The notes under the pieces are model-generated. The model saw only the letters and a list, made by a program, of their open reading frames with translations. It was not told where the DNA came from and ran no database searches. Position numbers and translations under genes: made by a program. A stretch of DNA of 64,000 nucleotides, taken from the NCBI GenBank assembly GCA_037783545.1, contig JBBELK010000009.1, positions 4,340,001-4,404,000 on the forward strand. Direction: 5' to 3'. Of the stretch, positions 22,969-34,262 are shown in pieces. The DNA is from Henricia sp. BOLD:AAB3569 (lineage: Eukaryota; Echinodermata; Asteroidea; Spinulosida; Echinasteridae). Position 1 is the first letter of the stretch; each line of letters starts with the position of its first letter.

Positions 22969-24051
22969 TCACAGTGGCTGCATAAATAGGGCCGTATGGG
23001 TTCTCATGTGTGATGTTAAGAGATCATTCCTTGTGAATGTCTTATCACACTCACAGTGGCTGCATGCGTACGGTCGCCCACCAGTATGGATTCTCATGTG
23101 TCTACTCAAGTTACTACTCCGTTTGAATGCCTTGCCGCAGTGGTTGCATGCATATGGCCGCTCACCAGTATGGATTCTCATGTGTCTCTTCAAGTCACTA
23201 CTCTGTCCGAATGCCTTGCCACAGTGGCTGCATTCATATGGCCGCTCACCAGTATGGGTTCTCATGTGTGTCTTTAAGTTGCTACTCTGTGTGTATGTCT
23301 CACCACAGTGGCTGCATACATATGGCCGCTCACCAGTATGGGTTCTCATGTGTGTCTTCAAGGTACTGCTCTCTGTGAATGCCTCATCACAGTGGCTGCA
23401 TACATAAGGCCGCTCACCAGAATGGGTTCTCGTGTGTGTCTTCAAGTCACTACTCTGTCCGAATGCCTTGCCACAGTGGCTGCATACATATGGCCGCTCA
23501 CCAGTATGGGTTCTTGTGTGTCTCTTCAAGTTACTACTGTTTGTGAATGTCTCATCACAGTGGCTGCATACATATGGCCGCTCACCAGTATGGGTTCTCA
23601 TGTGTGTCTTTAAGTTGCTACTCCGTGTGTATGTCTCACCACAGTGGCTGCATACATATGGCCGCTCACCAGTATGGATTCTCATGTGTCTCTTCAAGTT
23701 GCTACTCTTTGTGAATGTCTCATCACAGTGGTTGCATACATAAGGCCGCTCACAAGAATGGGTTCGCGTGTGTGTCTTCAAGTCACCACTCTGTCTGAAT
23801 GCCTTGCCACAGTGGCTGCATACATATGGCCGCTCACCAGTATGGGTTCTCATATGTAATCTTAAGTTCCTATTGTCTCTGTATTTCTCACTGCAAAGGC
23901 TGCATTTATACGGTCGCTCACCTGTATGGATTCTGATGTGTCTCTTCAAGCCACGACTCTGTGTAAATGTCTGACCACATTGGCCGCATGCATATGGCAG
24001 CTCACCAGCACCTCTTTGGGTTTTTATGCTTCTCTTCAAGTGACCACTCAT
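22969..24051 (-). CDS. C2H2 zinc-finger protein 1 (12 fingers)
   Basis: A 360-aa open frame made almost wholly of twelve C2H2 fingers in 28-residue steps with the canonical HTGERPY linker. This points to a sequence-specific DNA-binding nuclear protein; no KRAB, BTB or SCAN domain is visible. The start [14 protein letters not shown] is shared with the two paralogues downstream. Finger 12 carries a two-residue insertion between the cysteines and the core ([10 protein letters not shown]). After it, an 8-bp deletion in the linker (near 23000) shifts the frame to a stop at 22969, truncating a thirteenth finger. Upstream (24052-24300) a degenerate finger-like exon ends in a stop before the ATG, so either a 5' exon exists further away or the ORF is the full product. 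Confidence 0.85.
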   Translation of the reverse strand: MSGHLKRSIKTQRGAGELPYACGQCGQTFTQSRGLKRHIRIHTGERPYKCSLCSEKYRDNRNLRLHMRTHTGERPYVCSHCGKAFRQSGDLKTHTRTHSCERPYVCNHCDETFTKSSNLKRHMRIHTGERPYVCSHCGETYTRSSNLKTHMRTHTGERPYVCSHCDETFTNSSNLKRHTRTHTGERPYVCSHCGKAFGQSSDLKTHTRTHSGERPYVCSHCDEAFTESSTLKTHMRTHTGERPYVCSHCGETYTQSSNLKTHMRTHTGERPYECSHCGKAFGQSSDLKRHMRIHTGERPYACNHCGKAFKRSSNLSRHMRIHTGGRPYACSHCECDKTFTRNDLLTSHMRTHTALFMQPL

Positions 24052-24374
24052 TATTATTCAGACACGATGGCCACATGCAAATGCCTGCTTAACGGCATGC
24101 GTTTCGATGTGTTTCTGCATGCATGTCTTATCGCAGTGGCTGCAAGGATAATGGTCTGCACACTTCAGGTGTTTATACCACTCTGTGGAGGACCGGTGCG
24201 TATACGTGCGACTGTCGAAGATGTCCTGCTGGGAACATGTAATCTCAATCTTTTACTTCTTTGGTTGTGAAGGACATTTAACACCTGTGCAAAATTAAAA
24301 TTGTAAAATATAAAATAAGCCTTTGCAAATGTCTTACCAGTTACCAACAAACCAAATATGTTAACATAATTAAA

Positions 24375-25485
24375 TATGTATACAAATGTGGACCAATGTC
24401 CATGAGTTCGGGAAATCTGGATGCAGTGAAAAGCAACTTGGCTCCACCGGTATTTGAACCGCGGACCTTCTGCTTATGCTACGTTTACACCATGTCCCCG
24501 GCAGTCCCGGCGCCCCGGTAGAGGAGCACCGTGGAGGCACTAGGATGGACGTCGGGGAGCGTAGGGGACCGGGGTGCCGAAGCGTGAATGACCGTAGCTC
24601 ACCCTTGCCAGCGGCCGGCCAGTGAGCAGCTCTGTCAAAAAATTTGGCCTGGCAGTCCCGGCACTAATGAGAATCATCCTGGGCCACAGTGGACGGAGCT
24701 CTCGTCACAGGGCGTGACGGACCGCAGTGTGCCTTGACTCACCGGGGTGTGGCACCGTGGGGTGCTGGGGACCTCTGATCGTGGCCGGTGCCTCACGATG
24801 ATGACGATGATGGCGACGAGGATGATGTTGCTGCAGCAGCGCTCCAAGACGAAGTGAAAATGAAGGTGTGGAGCGCACTATTTATACCCACCGGGAGACC
24901 ACCGGGGCGTGAAACGTGACAGCTGCCACGTTCAGTCGCAGGGCGCCGCAGCAGACCCTCGCACACCGTCGGGAACGTATTGGGCCGGGACAACAAACGT
25001 GACACGAACGGGACGGACGTGAGGCACCGCATCAGAACTTGGACGTGGACCCATCCGTAGTGGAACGGCGCTTGCAACGTAGCGCGCCGTCCCGGTTCCG
25101 GGGCGCGCCGTCCGCCTCGCGGCCCGAAACCGGCACGGCGTGCCACGCTTTCCGTACCGGGACGTAACGCACTGTGGCAGAACGCAACACACCTGCCCAA
25201 CTAGGGCCGAGTAGAGCCAAAGTAATAAAAAGACAATAAAAGTTCCACGGCACGCCCCGTTTTGGCCAAACCGGGGCGCCGGGACTGCCGGGGACATGGT
25301 GTAAACGTAGCATTAACGTGCAGACACCCTATTTATTGAGCTATTAAGCCAACTGGTGGTTTTGAATCACAGTATTAGTCGTTTTTCAAACTTCAAAATC
25401 AAACCCATACCCGGCTCGCCCCAATTATTAAGTAGGCCCTATGAATAAGTGATTATTTTGTTTAGGGATTAGGACCCATGCAAGA
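24375..25485 (-). mobile_element. tRNA-derived SINE, family 2, split by a transposon
   Basis: The outer parts (24375-24476 and 25313-25485) join to a sequence matching 61625-61985 and 28325-28590. On the minus strand it has a tRNA-like head, with a TAGCTCAA(T) A-box type region in the best copy and GGTTCAAATACCGGTGGAGC as the B-box region. The 836-bp element at 24477-25312 sits inside it. Confidence 0.82.
24477..25312. mobile_element. PIF/Harbinger-like non-autonomous element (836 bp) inside a SINE
   Basis: Perfect long inverted ends start TGCTACGTTTACACCATGTC and run about 42 bp each. The flanks are TTA at 24474-24476 and TTA at 25313-25315, a 3-bp target duplication of the TWA type used by Harbinger-like elements. 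The interior is GC-rich. Its open frames look like chance products and no transposase motif is visible. Superfamily assignment rests on target length and sequence only. Confidence 0.87.
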
Positions 25486-26299
25486 AGGTAATTTTCTTCA
25501 AATTTGTTTTTAAAAAAAAAAACCTTAGAATTTTGTTTATGCTCCTAGTTCAGTTCGTACATGATAATAGTAGGCTAATACATAGTAGTAGGCTACATAG
25601 TAGGGGCCAACATGTAGTCTGAACTGGCGAAAGTATATGCCATGTACTTTTTCCTAGACTAAAGTCTTACCAAAAAAATAACAAGAACTTACTGTTCATT
25701 TGACACCAATACGTACAATGTACATGTACTTCCGGATGCAACCCATCCAACAGCACAATATAAACACTTGCCAACCTGAGCGGGACGTTGGTAAAACGCG
25801 GAACAGTGGAACGGAACGGTGGAAGGGAGGGGTGAAACAGAGGGGTGGGTACAGAAGGGTGGAACAGAATGCGGAACATGGTATAGTGGAATGGAACGGT
25901 TCCGCATTCCGTTCCACCGTTCCGCGTTCCGTTCCACGTTTTACCAACATCCACCTGAGCGGGCCAAGGCACAGATTGACCAATCACTTTGGAATGACTT
26001 TCAAGAGTGTTCAGCTTCAGAGGGGTACCGTTGCCGAGTGGTTTGGGTCATCGCCATCGCTCGGCACAAGTTCCCCGACCGTATGGAACAGTTCAAAACG
26101 ATCGGGAAACTTTCTCGGTCGCCCCCTCGACAAAAAATTCATGACCACTCACGAGTCCAAGAAATAAAGAATTTTACAACTCGTAAGTCGACCCTAACTT
26201 GGTCATGCTTCGGTGTAAACATAGCATCACTATCAAGCTACGTGCTAGTTATGCCACCTAATCACAGGAGGCATCCAAAAAGGAGGCATCCATTATGGT

Positions 26300-28017
26300 T
26301 TAACCAGTATGGATTTTCATGTGTCTCTTCAAGCTACCACTCTGTGTGAATGCCTTGCCACAGTGGCTGCATAAATAGGGCCGCTCACCAGTATGGGTCC
26401 TCATGTGTGTTGTCAAGTGACCACTATGTGTGAATGTCTCATCACAGTGGCTGCATGCATATGGCCGCTCACCAGTGTGGGTTCTCATGTGTATATTCAA
26501 GTGGCTACTCTGTATGAATGACTTATCACAGTGGCTGCATACATAAGGCCGCTCACCAGTATGGGTTCTCATGTGTGATTGCAAGAGATAATTCCTTGTG
26601 AATGTCCTATCACAGTGGCTGCATGCGTACGGTCGCTCACCAGTATGGGTTCTCGTGTGTTTTTGTAAGTTACTCCAGTGTGTGAATGGCTTGCCACAGT
26701 GGCTGCATAAATAGGGCCGCTCACCAGTATGGGTCCTCGTGTGTGCTGTTAAGAGATCATTCCTTGTGAATGTCTTATCACAGTGGCTGCATGCGTACGG
26801 TCGCTCACCAGTATGGGTTCTCGTGTGTTTTTGTAAGTTACTCCAGTGTGTGAATGCCTTGCCACAGTGGCTGCATACATATAGCTTCTCACCAGTATGG
26901 GTTCTCGTGTGACTTTTTAAGTAACTACTCCGTTTGAATGCCTTTCCACATTGGCTGCATGCATATGGCCGCTCACCAGTATGGGTTCTCGTGTGTATCT
27001 TCAAGTCACCACTCTGTTTGAATGCCTTATCACAGTTGTTGCATGCGTAGGGCCGCTCACCAGTATGGGTTCTCATGTGTCTATTGAAGATGCTACTCTG
27101 TGTGAATGTTTTATCACAGTGGCTGCATGCGTAGGGCCGGTCACCAGTATGGATTCTCGTGTGACTTTTCAAGTTGCTACTCCGTTTGAATGCCTTGCCA
27201 CAGTGGCTGCATGCATACAGCCGCTCACCCTGGCTGCTTTCGAGCGCGGCACCGGGGATCCCTGGTGCTCCATGGTGCTCGCCCGAATACGTGTGTTTGC
27301 ATGTGTGTGACGTAACGTTCCCAACACCTAGGAGCACCAGGGACGAGCGCTCGAAAGCAGCCCAGTATGGGTTCTCATGTGTGTCTTCAAGTCACCACTC
27401 TGTGTGAATGACTTATCACAGTGGTTGCATGCGTAGGGCTGCTCACCAGTATGGGTTCTCATGTGTGTCTTCAAGTCACCACTCTGTGTGAATGCCTTAT
27501 CACAGTGGCTGCATGCGTAGGGCCGCTCACCAGTATGGGTTCTCATGTGTCTATTGAAGATGCTACTCTGTGTGAATGTTTTATCACAGTGGCTGCATGC
27601 GTAGGGCCGCTCACCAGTATGGGTTCTCGTGTGACTTTTCAAGTCGCTACTCCGTTTGAATGCCTTTCCACATTGGCTGCATACATATGGCCGCTCACCA
27701 GTGTGTGTTCTCGTGTGTATCTTCAAGTCACCACTATGTGTGAATGCCTCATCACAGTGGCTGCATACATATGGCTTCTCACCAGTATGGGTTCTCATAT
27801 GTAATCTTAAGTTCCTATTGTCTCTGTATTTCTCACTGCAAAGGCTGCATTTATACGGTCGCTCACCTGTATGGATTCTGATGTGTCTCTTCAAGCTACC
27901 ACTCTGTGTAAATGTCTGACCACATTGGCCGCATGCATATGGCAGCTCACCAGCACCTCTTTGTGTTTTTATGCTTCTCTTCAAGTGACCACTCATTATT
28001 AATATCTTAAATATCAC
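26300..28017 (-). pseudogene. C2H2 zinc-finger gene 2, interrupted by a MITE (7 + 11 fingers)
   Basis: The 5' part (27363-28017, frame running on to 27328) starts [15 protein letters not shown] and encodes seven fingers before entering inserted DNA, where it stops. The 3' part (26300 to about 27228) encodes eleven more fingers and ends cleanly at HTG-stop. The original gene therefore had about 18 fingers. The 134-bp insertion (27229-27362) shifts the frame and adds a stop. A new ATG inside the insertion opens a 345-codon frame, so two separate products are conceivable. Some fingers are nearly identical between the halves (the TQSSIFNRH finger occurs in both), showing internal duplication. Calling it a pseudogene assumes the insertion is fixed and not removed by splicing. 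Confidence 0.8.
27229..27362. mobile_element. Short TIR MITE inside zinc-finger gene 2
   Basis: Inverted ends GGCTGCTTTCGAGCGC and GCGCTCGAAAGCAGCC. The undisturbed linker elsewhere in the gene reads CTCACCAGTATGGG; here it is CTCAC, then 134 bp, then CAGTATGGG. A related, larger element with the same ends is at 52848-53299. No convincing target duplication is seen. Confidence 0.87.
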
Positions 28018-28235
28018 GATTGGTCACATGCAAATGGCTGCTCAACGGCATGGTTTTTGATGTATTTATATTTCTGCATGCATGTCTTATCGCAGTGGCT
28101 GCATGGATAATGGTCTGCACACTTCAGGTGTTTATACCACTCTGTGGAGGGCCGTTGCGACTGTCGAAGATGTCCTTCCAGGAACATGTATAATGTCAAC
28201 CTTTTACTTCTTCGGACGTGAATGACATTCAACAC
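28014..28235 (-). other. Upstream exon remnant of zinc-finger gene 2
   Basis: On the minus strand an acceptor (TTTGCACAG at 28236 and up) is followed by an open frame that includes the finger-like CSHCDKTCMQK and ends PFACDQS-stop, just before the MSGHL start. The same arrangement, also ending in a stop, precedes gene 1 (about 24052-24290). It looks like a decayed finger exon shared by the paralogues; a splice into the main ORF was not identified. Confidence 0.5.
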
Positions 28236-28324
28236 CTGTGCAAAGTTAAAATTGTAAAACATAAAATAAGCCTTTGCAGATGTCTTACCAGTTAATACCA
28301 ACAAGCCAAATATAATAAATGTAC

Positions 28325-28590
28325 AAAAGTGGACCAATGCAATGTCCCGGAGTTTGGGAAATCTGGATGCAGTCCAAAGCAACTTGGCTCCACCGGTATT
28401 TGGACCTTCTTCTTAAACTATAGACGCCCAAATAATTGAGCCATGAAGCCAACTGGTGGTTTTAAATCACGGTATTGCAGTCGTTCCTTAAAGTCAAACC
28501 CCTGCCCGGTTCGCCCCAATTATTAAGTTCATGTAGGCCCTATGCATGCTATGAACAAGTGATTATTTGTTTAGGGATTAGAACCCATGC
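28325..28590 (-). mobile_element. tRNA-derived SINE, family 2 (copy 2)
   Basis: Shares GGGAAATCTGGATGCAGT, CAACTTGGCTCCACCGG, GCCAACTGGTGGTTT and CGCCCCAATTATTAAGT in order with the 61625 and 24375 copies. Part of the tRNA-like head is deleted. 28591-29430 beyond it shows no gene, apart from GTTTAAACG/CGTTTAAAC-type inverted ends near 28803 and 29308. Confidence 0.72.
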
Positions 28591-29567
28591 AGCAGTAATG
28601 CAGGGACCGCTGGAGTGAATTTCAATTCATTCACCTTGGCGGTCATTCAAATTAAAATTAAATGATCTGTTGATTCCAAGAGGTAATTTTCTTCAAATTT
28701 TTGTTCAATGTAGGCCTAGGCCTCTATCAAACAAAATACCCGTCATGCTCCGAGTCCAGTTAGTTATTAGTATAATATACCCTAGTTAGTACTAGAGCTG
28801 CGACGTTTAAACGTTTAAACGACCGAAATTTAACTATCCGTTTAGAAAAATGCTAAACGGATATCCGAAACCAACTTAGTGAAAAAACGATCCTCCTTTT
28901 TCAAAGATCTAATGGCTGTTTTGCGCCGCCAGAAATTTCTAAAGCGGCAATTTTGTTCATAAGAATCAGGCAGCATACCGCTGTGATGAGCCCAACAGTT
29001 CGTCGGTAACCTTTGTGGTTTTAAGCCAAAGATGTACAGTTACGTTCGCGGGCGGAAGCGATTTTACTGGTTTACGGTTTAATCTTGTTGAATTCAAAGC
29101 AAGGCGGTAAACACTGCATGTTTGCTATATAGCTGAACTTTCGTGGCCTGCATCATGTATGCTCCAATTCAATGAAGTGTCAATTGTACCGCGCGAACGC
29201 ACATGATACCAGGTCAAAGAACTTTTTATTGCGAGCGCGGTAATAAGTTTTACTTTTTGTTATGTTTACTATTCGTTTAAACGAACGTTAAATTGACGTT
29301 TAAACGTTTAGAAAAATATACGGTAACTCCCAGCGCTAGTTAGTACTTAGTACTAGTAGGGGCCTACATGATGGAGTTTGAACTGTCGAAGGTGTATGGT
29401 ACTATTTTTCTAGACTAAAGTCTTACCAAAAAATGAACAAGAACTTTACTGTTGACACCGATACGTACGTGCCAGATGTACTTTGGATGCAACAACCCGA
29501 GCGGGTCCGGACAAGCGCTTTACGTCCCCGCCGGCCCCAGGCCCAACGAGCAGCTGGCCCCAGGCCT

Positions 29568-29676
29568 AGCCCTAAAGTTAGGGCTGTAAATTGCTCGCTT
29601 TTCAAATCTGACTTTCGACTGTAATAAGTCAGATTTGAAAAGCGAGCAATTTACAGCCCTAACTTTAGGGCTAGTC
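29568..29676. mobile_element. Foldback MITE (109 bp) with an empty site in a paralogous block
   Basis: A nearly perfect palindrome from CTAGCCCTAAAGTTAGGGCT to its complement, hinged at TTTCGACTGTAATAA. The paralogous block X at about 17995-18040 reads CCCCAGGCCCAACGAGCCGC without it. Here CCCAGGC...ACGAGC flanks both sides of the palindrome. Confidence 0.82.
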
Positions 29677-30392
29677 CCAGGCCCAACGAGCCGCTGCCCC
29701 CGATGCCCAGTCGATCAACACCACGCCAACAAACCATTCAACATAGACAATGATGCGTTATTTACGAGAATTATGAGAAGTAGACCGCAGATTAGCAATG
29801 GTATTTTTAAGGCAGAAACTCGCCTCCTGAGAAGCTTAACCATGTTAACCATGGAGGAAATTCCTTCCTCCATATTTTGGTTCACTTTTGGACGCGACGC
29901 ACGCGACGCATGCACACAATGCAGTTTGCACAAACAAATCGAGCTCAAAACACATACCGGTACGCTTGCACGGTTGACACTATTTTGCCGGCAACCGGAA
30001 ACACACACTTGACTTCTTTTTGCTCTGCCCTTACTTTTAATTGAACATTTTTTTATTCTGATTGGCAGCTGATCTGCATGACTTTGTATATTGGGAGGAG
30101 CTTCCTTTATGCATCCAGCATATAGCATAATAATTCAATTTTTACCGTTAACGTGGGGTTTCCAAAATGTTTAGGGGAAAAAAAAGCAGGTTAGACATAA
30201 CAAAAACAATGGACAAATAACATAACTTAATTTCGAAACTTAAGCAAGGATATTACTCATTTTTTAAAAATTCCTGATCTGAACAAAAGTCTGTTGAATT
30301 AACATGTTGATAATAAGACACAGATCAACCAATCACTTTGGAATGACTTTCAAGAGTATGCAGCTTCATTTATTTCTTCCTGACTTTCAAAA

Positions 30393-30833
30393 TAGGCTTG
30401 GGCGACTCCAGCATTTTCGGAGTCGACTCCGATTCCAAAAAAGAATCCATTCTATTTTTCGCAGGAAAAAAATTTGCTGTTGAGCCCCTTCCTTTTAAAT
30501 AGGTAACTGAACGTGTTTATCGACGATACTATTTATTGTGCCGACGACCCAATTATTGGCACCGAGTGGCACTAAACGTCCACGAAATGATGCACTATCA
30601 TGCAAGCCTGTACCACAACACACTTTCTTAATAATGTGGAAATGATCAGAGGCTAAATATTCTTACAAAAATTGGCGTTTTGCCTTCGAAATTGCCAAGC
30701 TATCACTCGGAATTGAATTTAAATTAAAGGAATCGATTTATACTGGCAATCGATTCCTCAAAAATCTGGAATCGCGATTCAGATTTTTAAAGTTGATTCT
30801 ACTAGATTCCGACGTGGAATCGCCCAAGCCTAT
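30393..30833. mobile_element. TIR element with TAGGCTTGGGCGA ends (copy 2, 441 bp)
   Basis: Same ends and subterminal GACTCC/GATTCC blocks as 8977-9373. Just beyond, 31140-31275 is an irregular minisatellite of GGGCGAA(G/A)TGG motifs. The intervals 30834-31140 and 31275-31480 hold nothing recognised. Confidence 0.82.
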
Positions 30834-31533
30834 TTCCAATGGGTGTTGAGATTTTGATATATACATATCATATTTTTCTCATTACCATTCTGAAATTTTG
30901 TACACAAAGTCGAGTTTTGAGGACCTTAATTTCTTGGAGTTTAAAGCAAAAAAATACATCCTCGTTAAAGACAGTATACATGATTGGTAAACTGTTACAA
31001 ATAGTTTAACCCCCCTGTGTGATTGAAGATATGCATGATTAAAACCAACCTGAGCAAAAACCAGCTCCGTACTTCGTCTAACTTTTGAGAAAACAGTCAA
31101 AACAAACACTTCGCCCTGAACCATTTCGCCCTGAACCACGGCCTGTGCACGAAGTGGTCTTGGGGCGAAGTAGCACTTGTGCGATGTAGTGTTTGGACGA
31201 AGTGATTTGGGGCGAAATGGCACTCGGGCGAAGTGGTTTGGGGGCGATATGGCACTTGGGCGAAAAGGTTTTGGGGCTAATTAAATTTTCGTCTCATGAG
31301 ACGAAAACTAATTGTTTTAGTCATTTCTCAAAGACTATACATGTAGCACTTCAGACAAAACCATTGCAGGTGAAGTTTTCTACGGTCACCATGTTTATAT
31401 TGTGTAAGTTAGGCGTAAATCTGTGAAAATTTCGAGATACCAATCATGTGTACTGCCTTTAAAGGGCCGCCTTTGCAAGTACCTTCTAATGGAACGTATC
31501 TCAAATTATAATAGTAAACGTAACTTGGCATAA

Positions 31534-32713
31534 TGCACCTATCAATTGTATGACGCACCCTCGGACCCCCGGGAAAGGTGCGTCATGTCCCGGAATGTCC
31601 AGTCACATTTTGACGCAGGTATTGCGTCAAAGTACACATTGGTCCGTCACGATTACCATGACTAGTGCGTCAAGGTGTGTCAATGGTGCGTCAGTACAGT
31701 GTCCATTGGTTTTCCACAGCGCCCGGTCAAACGAAACCACGACGGCACGGCGTTCAAAAAGTCCTGTTAAAAAATATTGAAGCCCCTAAATGTACACCCA
31801 CAGAGTGAAATGGAATTCAACAGATTTAAAACATCATTTTAGTTCCCCTTTGCATGTGCATGTACTTTCTAAAAATGCATGAAAAACAGGAGGAAAAACG
31901 AAACACGTCAAAAATACTGCCGTGTGGAATAATACCATTTTGGAAGGAGGGTTGACCGTACTGTTTCCGAGGTACATCTGTTTAATGTCTTTGTTGTTTT
32001 GTTTCATATACAGGCGGGAAATAAATTCGAATAAATGTTAGTGTCCCATTTATTTAAACGGTTTATTTGCGTTCATACTCATTTCATTGGGGTAGGCCTA
32101 CTAAAACAAACTCCTACGCAATCAATGAAACTACCCCTTACTGCTTAATGGTACATGTATCTTCTGAAAGCAAGATGGTCAACAAGCGCGCTGGTTTACA
32201 TTAGTTTTGTGTACTCGTCTATAGAAAGCCGGGTACCGGTTGTTGACTGGTTTCAGTACATTTGTGCACGCGTCTATGGAAAGCCGGGTACCTGTTGTTG
32301 GCCAACGTTGCATGCCAGAGATGTTTTCCCGCCGGCTCCATGCATTCGTGATCGATCGTATGATATGCGTACGCGCGCCCGTCGTCCGGACGGCTCTGGT
32401 TGGATTTTTTGAACGGGAATAACCATCGCCAGCTGCGCCTTTGCCGGGCGTTCGCCTTCGATATATATTCATTTTCACCGTGTACATTTATATTTTGTAT
32501 ACATGTATGTTAGTCATAAATGTCCGTCAAGGTGCGTCATTTTCCAAAGATGGTGCGTCAAAATTTGGTAGTTTGAAGCGTCATTTGACAAGAATGGTCC
32601 GTCACAAAAAGTGACCGAGGGTGCGTCATGTTACCCAAAAAGATGACGCTCCTGTGGACATTGACGCACCTTTCCCGGGGGTCCGAAGGTGCGTCATACA
32701 ATTGATAGGTGCA
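31534..32713. mobile_element. 1180-bp TIR element with TAA target duplication
   Basis: Ends TGCACCTATCAATTGTATGA and its inverse, with about 55 bp of inverted match including GGACCCCCGGGAAAGGTGCG. TAA flanks both sides (31531-31533 and 32714-32716). The paralogous block at 22170-22200 reads TTGCCATAAGAATCAG with a single TAA, which is the empty site. Many copies of GGTGCGTCA lie subterminally. Non-coding. Confidence 0.9.
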
Positions 32714-32975
32714 TAAGAATCAGAATTCAACAAAGTCCACAACGAAACTCTTGACTGTTTATGACAAATTAAAGGCTCATTAGTTATTACATCATTTGCT
32801 GTACAAATGTTTCACTCCTGTGGTTACTCAAGTAGATTAAAAATGAGAATTGCGAGCCCAAGTACTACTTACTACTCACTATCAACATATGTGCTAGTTA
32901 TGCCACCAAATCACAGGAACTAGTGCAGGCATCCATTATGGTTTCACCAGTATGAATTTTCATATATGTGTGTCT

Positions 32976-34262
32976 TCAAGACATTTCTCTGTGCGAGTGC
33001 CTCATCACAGTGGCTGCATGCATATGGCCGCTCGCAGTATGGGTTTTCATGTGTCTATTGAAATTGCTACTCCGTTTGAATGTCTTATCACAGTGGCTGC
33101 ATGCATACGGCCGCTCACCAGTATGGTTTCTCATGTGTGATGTTAAGAGATCATTCCTTGTGAAAGTCTCAACACAAAGGCTGCATACATACGGCCGCTC
33201 ACCTGTATGGATTCTCATGTGTCTCTTCAAGGTACCACTCTCTGTGAATGCCTCATCACAGTGGTTGCATACATATGGCCGCTCACCAGTATGGGTTCTC
33301 ATGTGTCTATTGAAGTTCCTACTCTCTGTGAATGTCTCACCACAGTGGCTGCATACATATGGCCGCTCACCAGTATGGGTTCTCATGTGTCTATTCAAGT
33401 TGCTACTCTCTGTGAATGTCTCACCACAGTGGCTGCATACATATGGCCGCTCACCAGTATGGTTTCTCATGTGTGATGTTAAGAGATCATTCCTTGTGAA
33501 AGTCTCAACACAAAGGCTGCATACATACGGCCGCTCACCTGTATGGATTCTCATGTGTCTCTTCAAGGTACCACTCTCTGTGAATGCCTCATCACAGTGG
33601 CTGCATACATATGGCCGCTCACCAGTATGGGTTCTCATGTGTCTATTGAAGTTGCTACTCCGTTTGAATGCCTTGGCACATTGGCTGCATACATATGGCC
33701 GCTCACCAGTATGGGTTCTCATGTGTCTATTCAAGTTGCTACTCTCTGTGAATGTCTCACCACAGTGGCTGCATACATATGGCCGCTCACCAGTATGGGT
33801 TCTCATGTGTCTATTCAAGTGGCTACTCCGTTTGAATGCCTTGGCACAGTGGCTGCATACATATGGCCGCTCACCAGTATGGGTTCTCATGTGTGTCTTC
33901 AAGTCACTACTCTGTGTGAATGCCTTATCACAGTGGTTGCATGCATATGGCCGCTCAGCCTCACCAGTATGGGTTCTCATGTGTCTATTGAAGTTGCTAC
34001 TGTGTGTGAATGTCTCACCACAGTGGCTGCATGCGTAGGGCCGCTCACCAGTATGGGTTCTCATGTGTGGCTTCAAGTTACCACTCTGTGTGAATGCCTT
34101 ACCACAGTGGTTGCATACATATGGCCGTTCACCTGTATGGATTCTCATGTGTGTCTTCAAGCCACCACTCCGTGTGAATGTCTCACCACATTGGCCGCAT
34201 GCATATGGCAGCTCGCCAGTACCTCTTTGGGTTTTTATGCGTCTCTTCAAGTGACCACTCAT
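32976..34262 (-). CDS. C2H2 zinc-finger protein 3 (14 fingers)
   Basis: A 428-aa frame starting [14 protein letters not shown], then fourteen C2H2 fingers with HTGERPY linkers; predicted DNA-binding nuclear protein, paralogous to the genes at 22969 and 26300. One linker reads HTGEAERPY (6-bp insertion near 33957). Fingers 8-9 and 12-13 are near-identical pairs (TESGTLKRH then TRNDLLTSH), an internal duplication. A 1-bp deletion in the linker near 33033 shifts the frame so that the last finger is lost and the ORF ends about 20 residues later at 32976. No effector domain is visible. The terminal finger in the other frame lacks its final histidine spacing, so the loss may be old. Confidence 0.86.
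   Translation of the reverse strand: MSGHLKRRIKTQRGTGELPYACGQCGETFTRSGGLKTHMRIHTGERPYVCNHCGKAFTQSGNLKPHMRTHTGERPYACSHCGETFTHSSNFNRHMRTHTGEAERPYACNHCDKAFTQSSDLKTHMRTHTGERPYVCSHCAKAFKRSSHLNRHMRTHTGERPYVCSHCGETFTESSNLNRHMRTHTGERPYVCSQCAKAFKRSSNFNRHMRTHTGERPYVCSHCDEAFTESGTLKRHMRIHTGERPYVCSLCVETFTRNDLLTSHMRNHTGERPYVCSHCGETFTESSNLNRHMRTHTGERPYVCSHCGETFTESRNFNRHMRTHTGERPYVCNHCDEAFTESGTLKRHMRIHTGERPYVCSLCVETFTRNDLLTSHMRNHTGERPYACSHCDKTFKRSSNFNRHMKTHTASGHMHAATVMRHSHREMS

Noticed and set aside
24793-25297. Open frames inside the GC-rich Harbinger-like element
   Set aside because: Overlapping arginine/proline-rich frames on the minus strand without motifs; typical chance frames in GC-rich non-autonomous elements.
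32968-34038. Long plus-strand open frame (about 356 codons) opposite zinc-finger gene 3, and similar frames opposite genes 1 and 2
   Set aside because: It is the antisense shadow of the repetitive 84-bp finger unit. It has no family features and an identical periodic composition in every copy.
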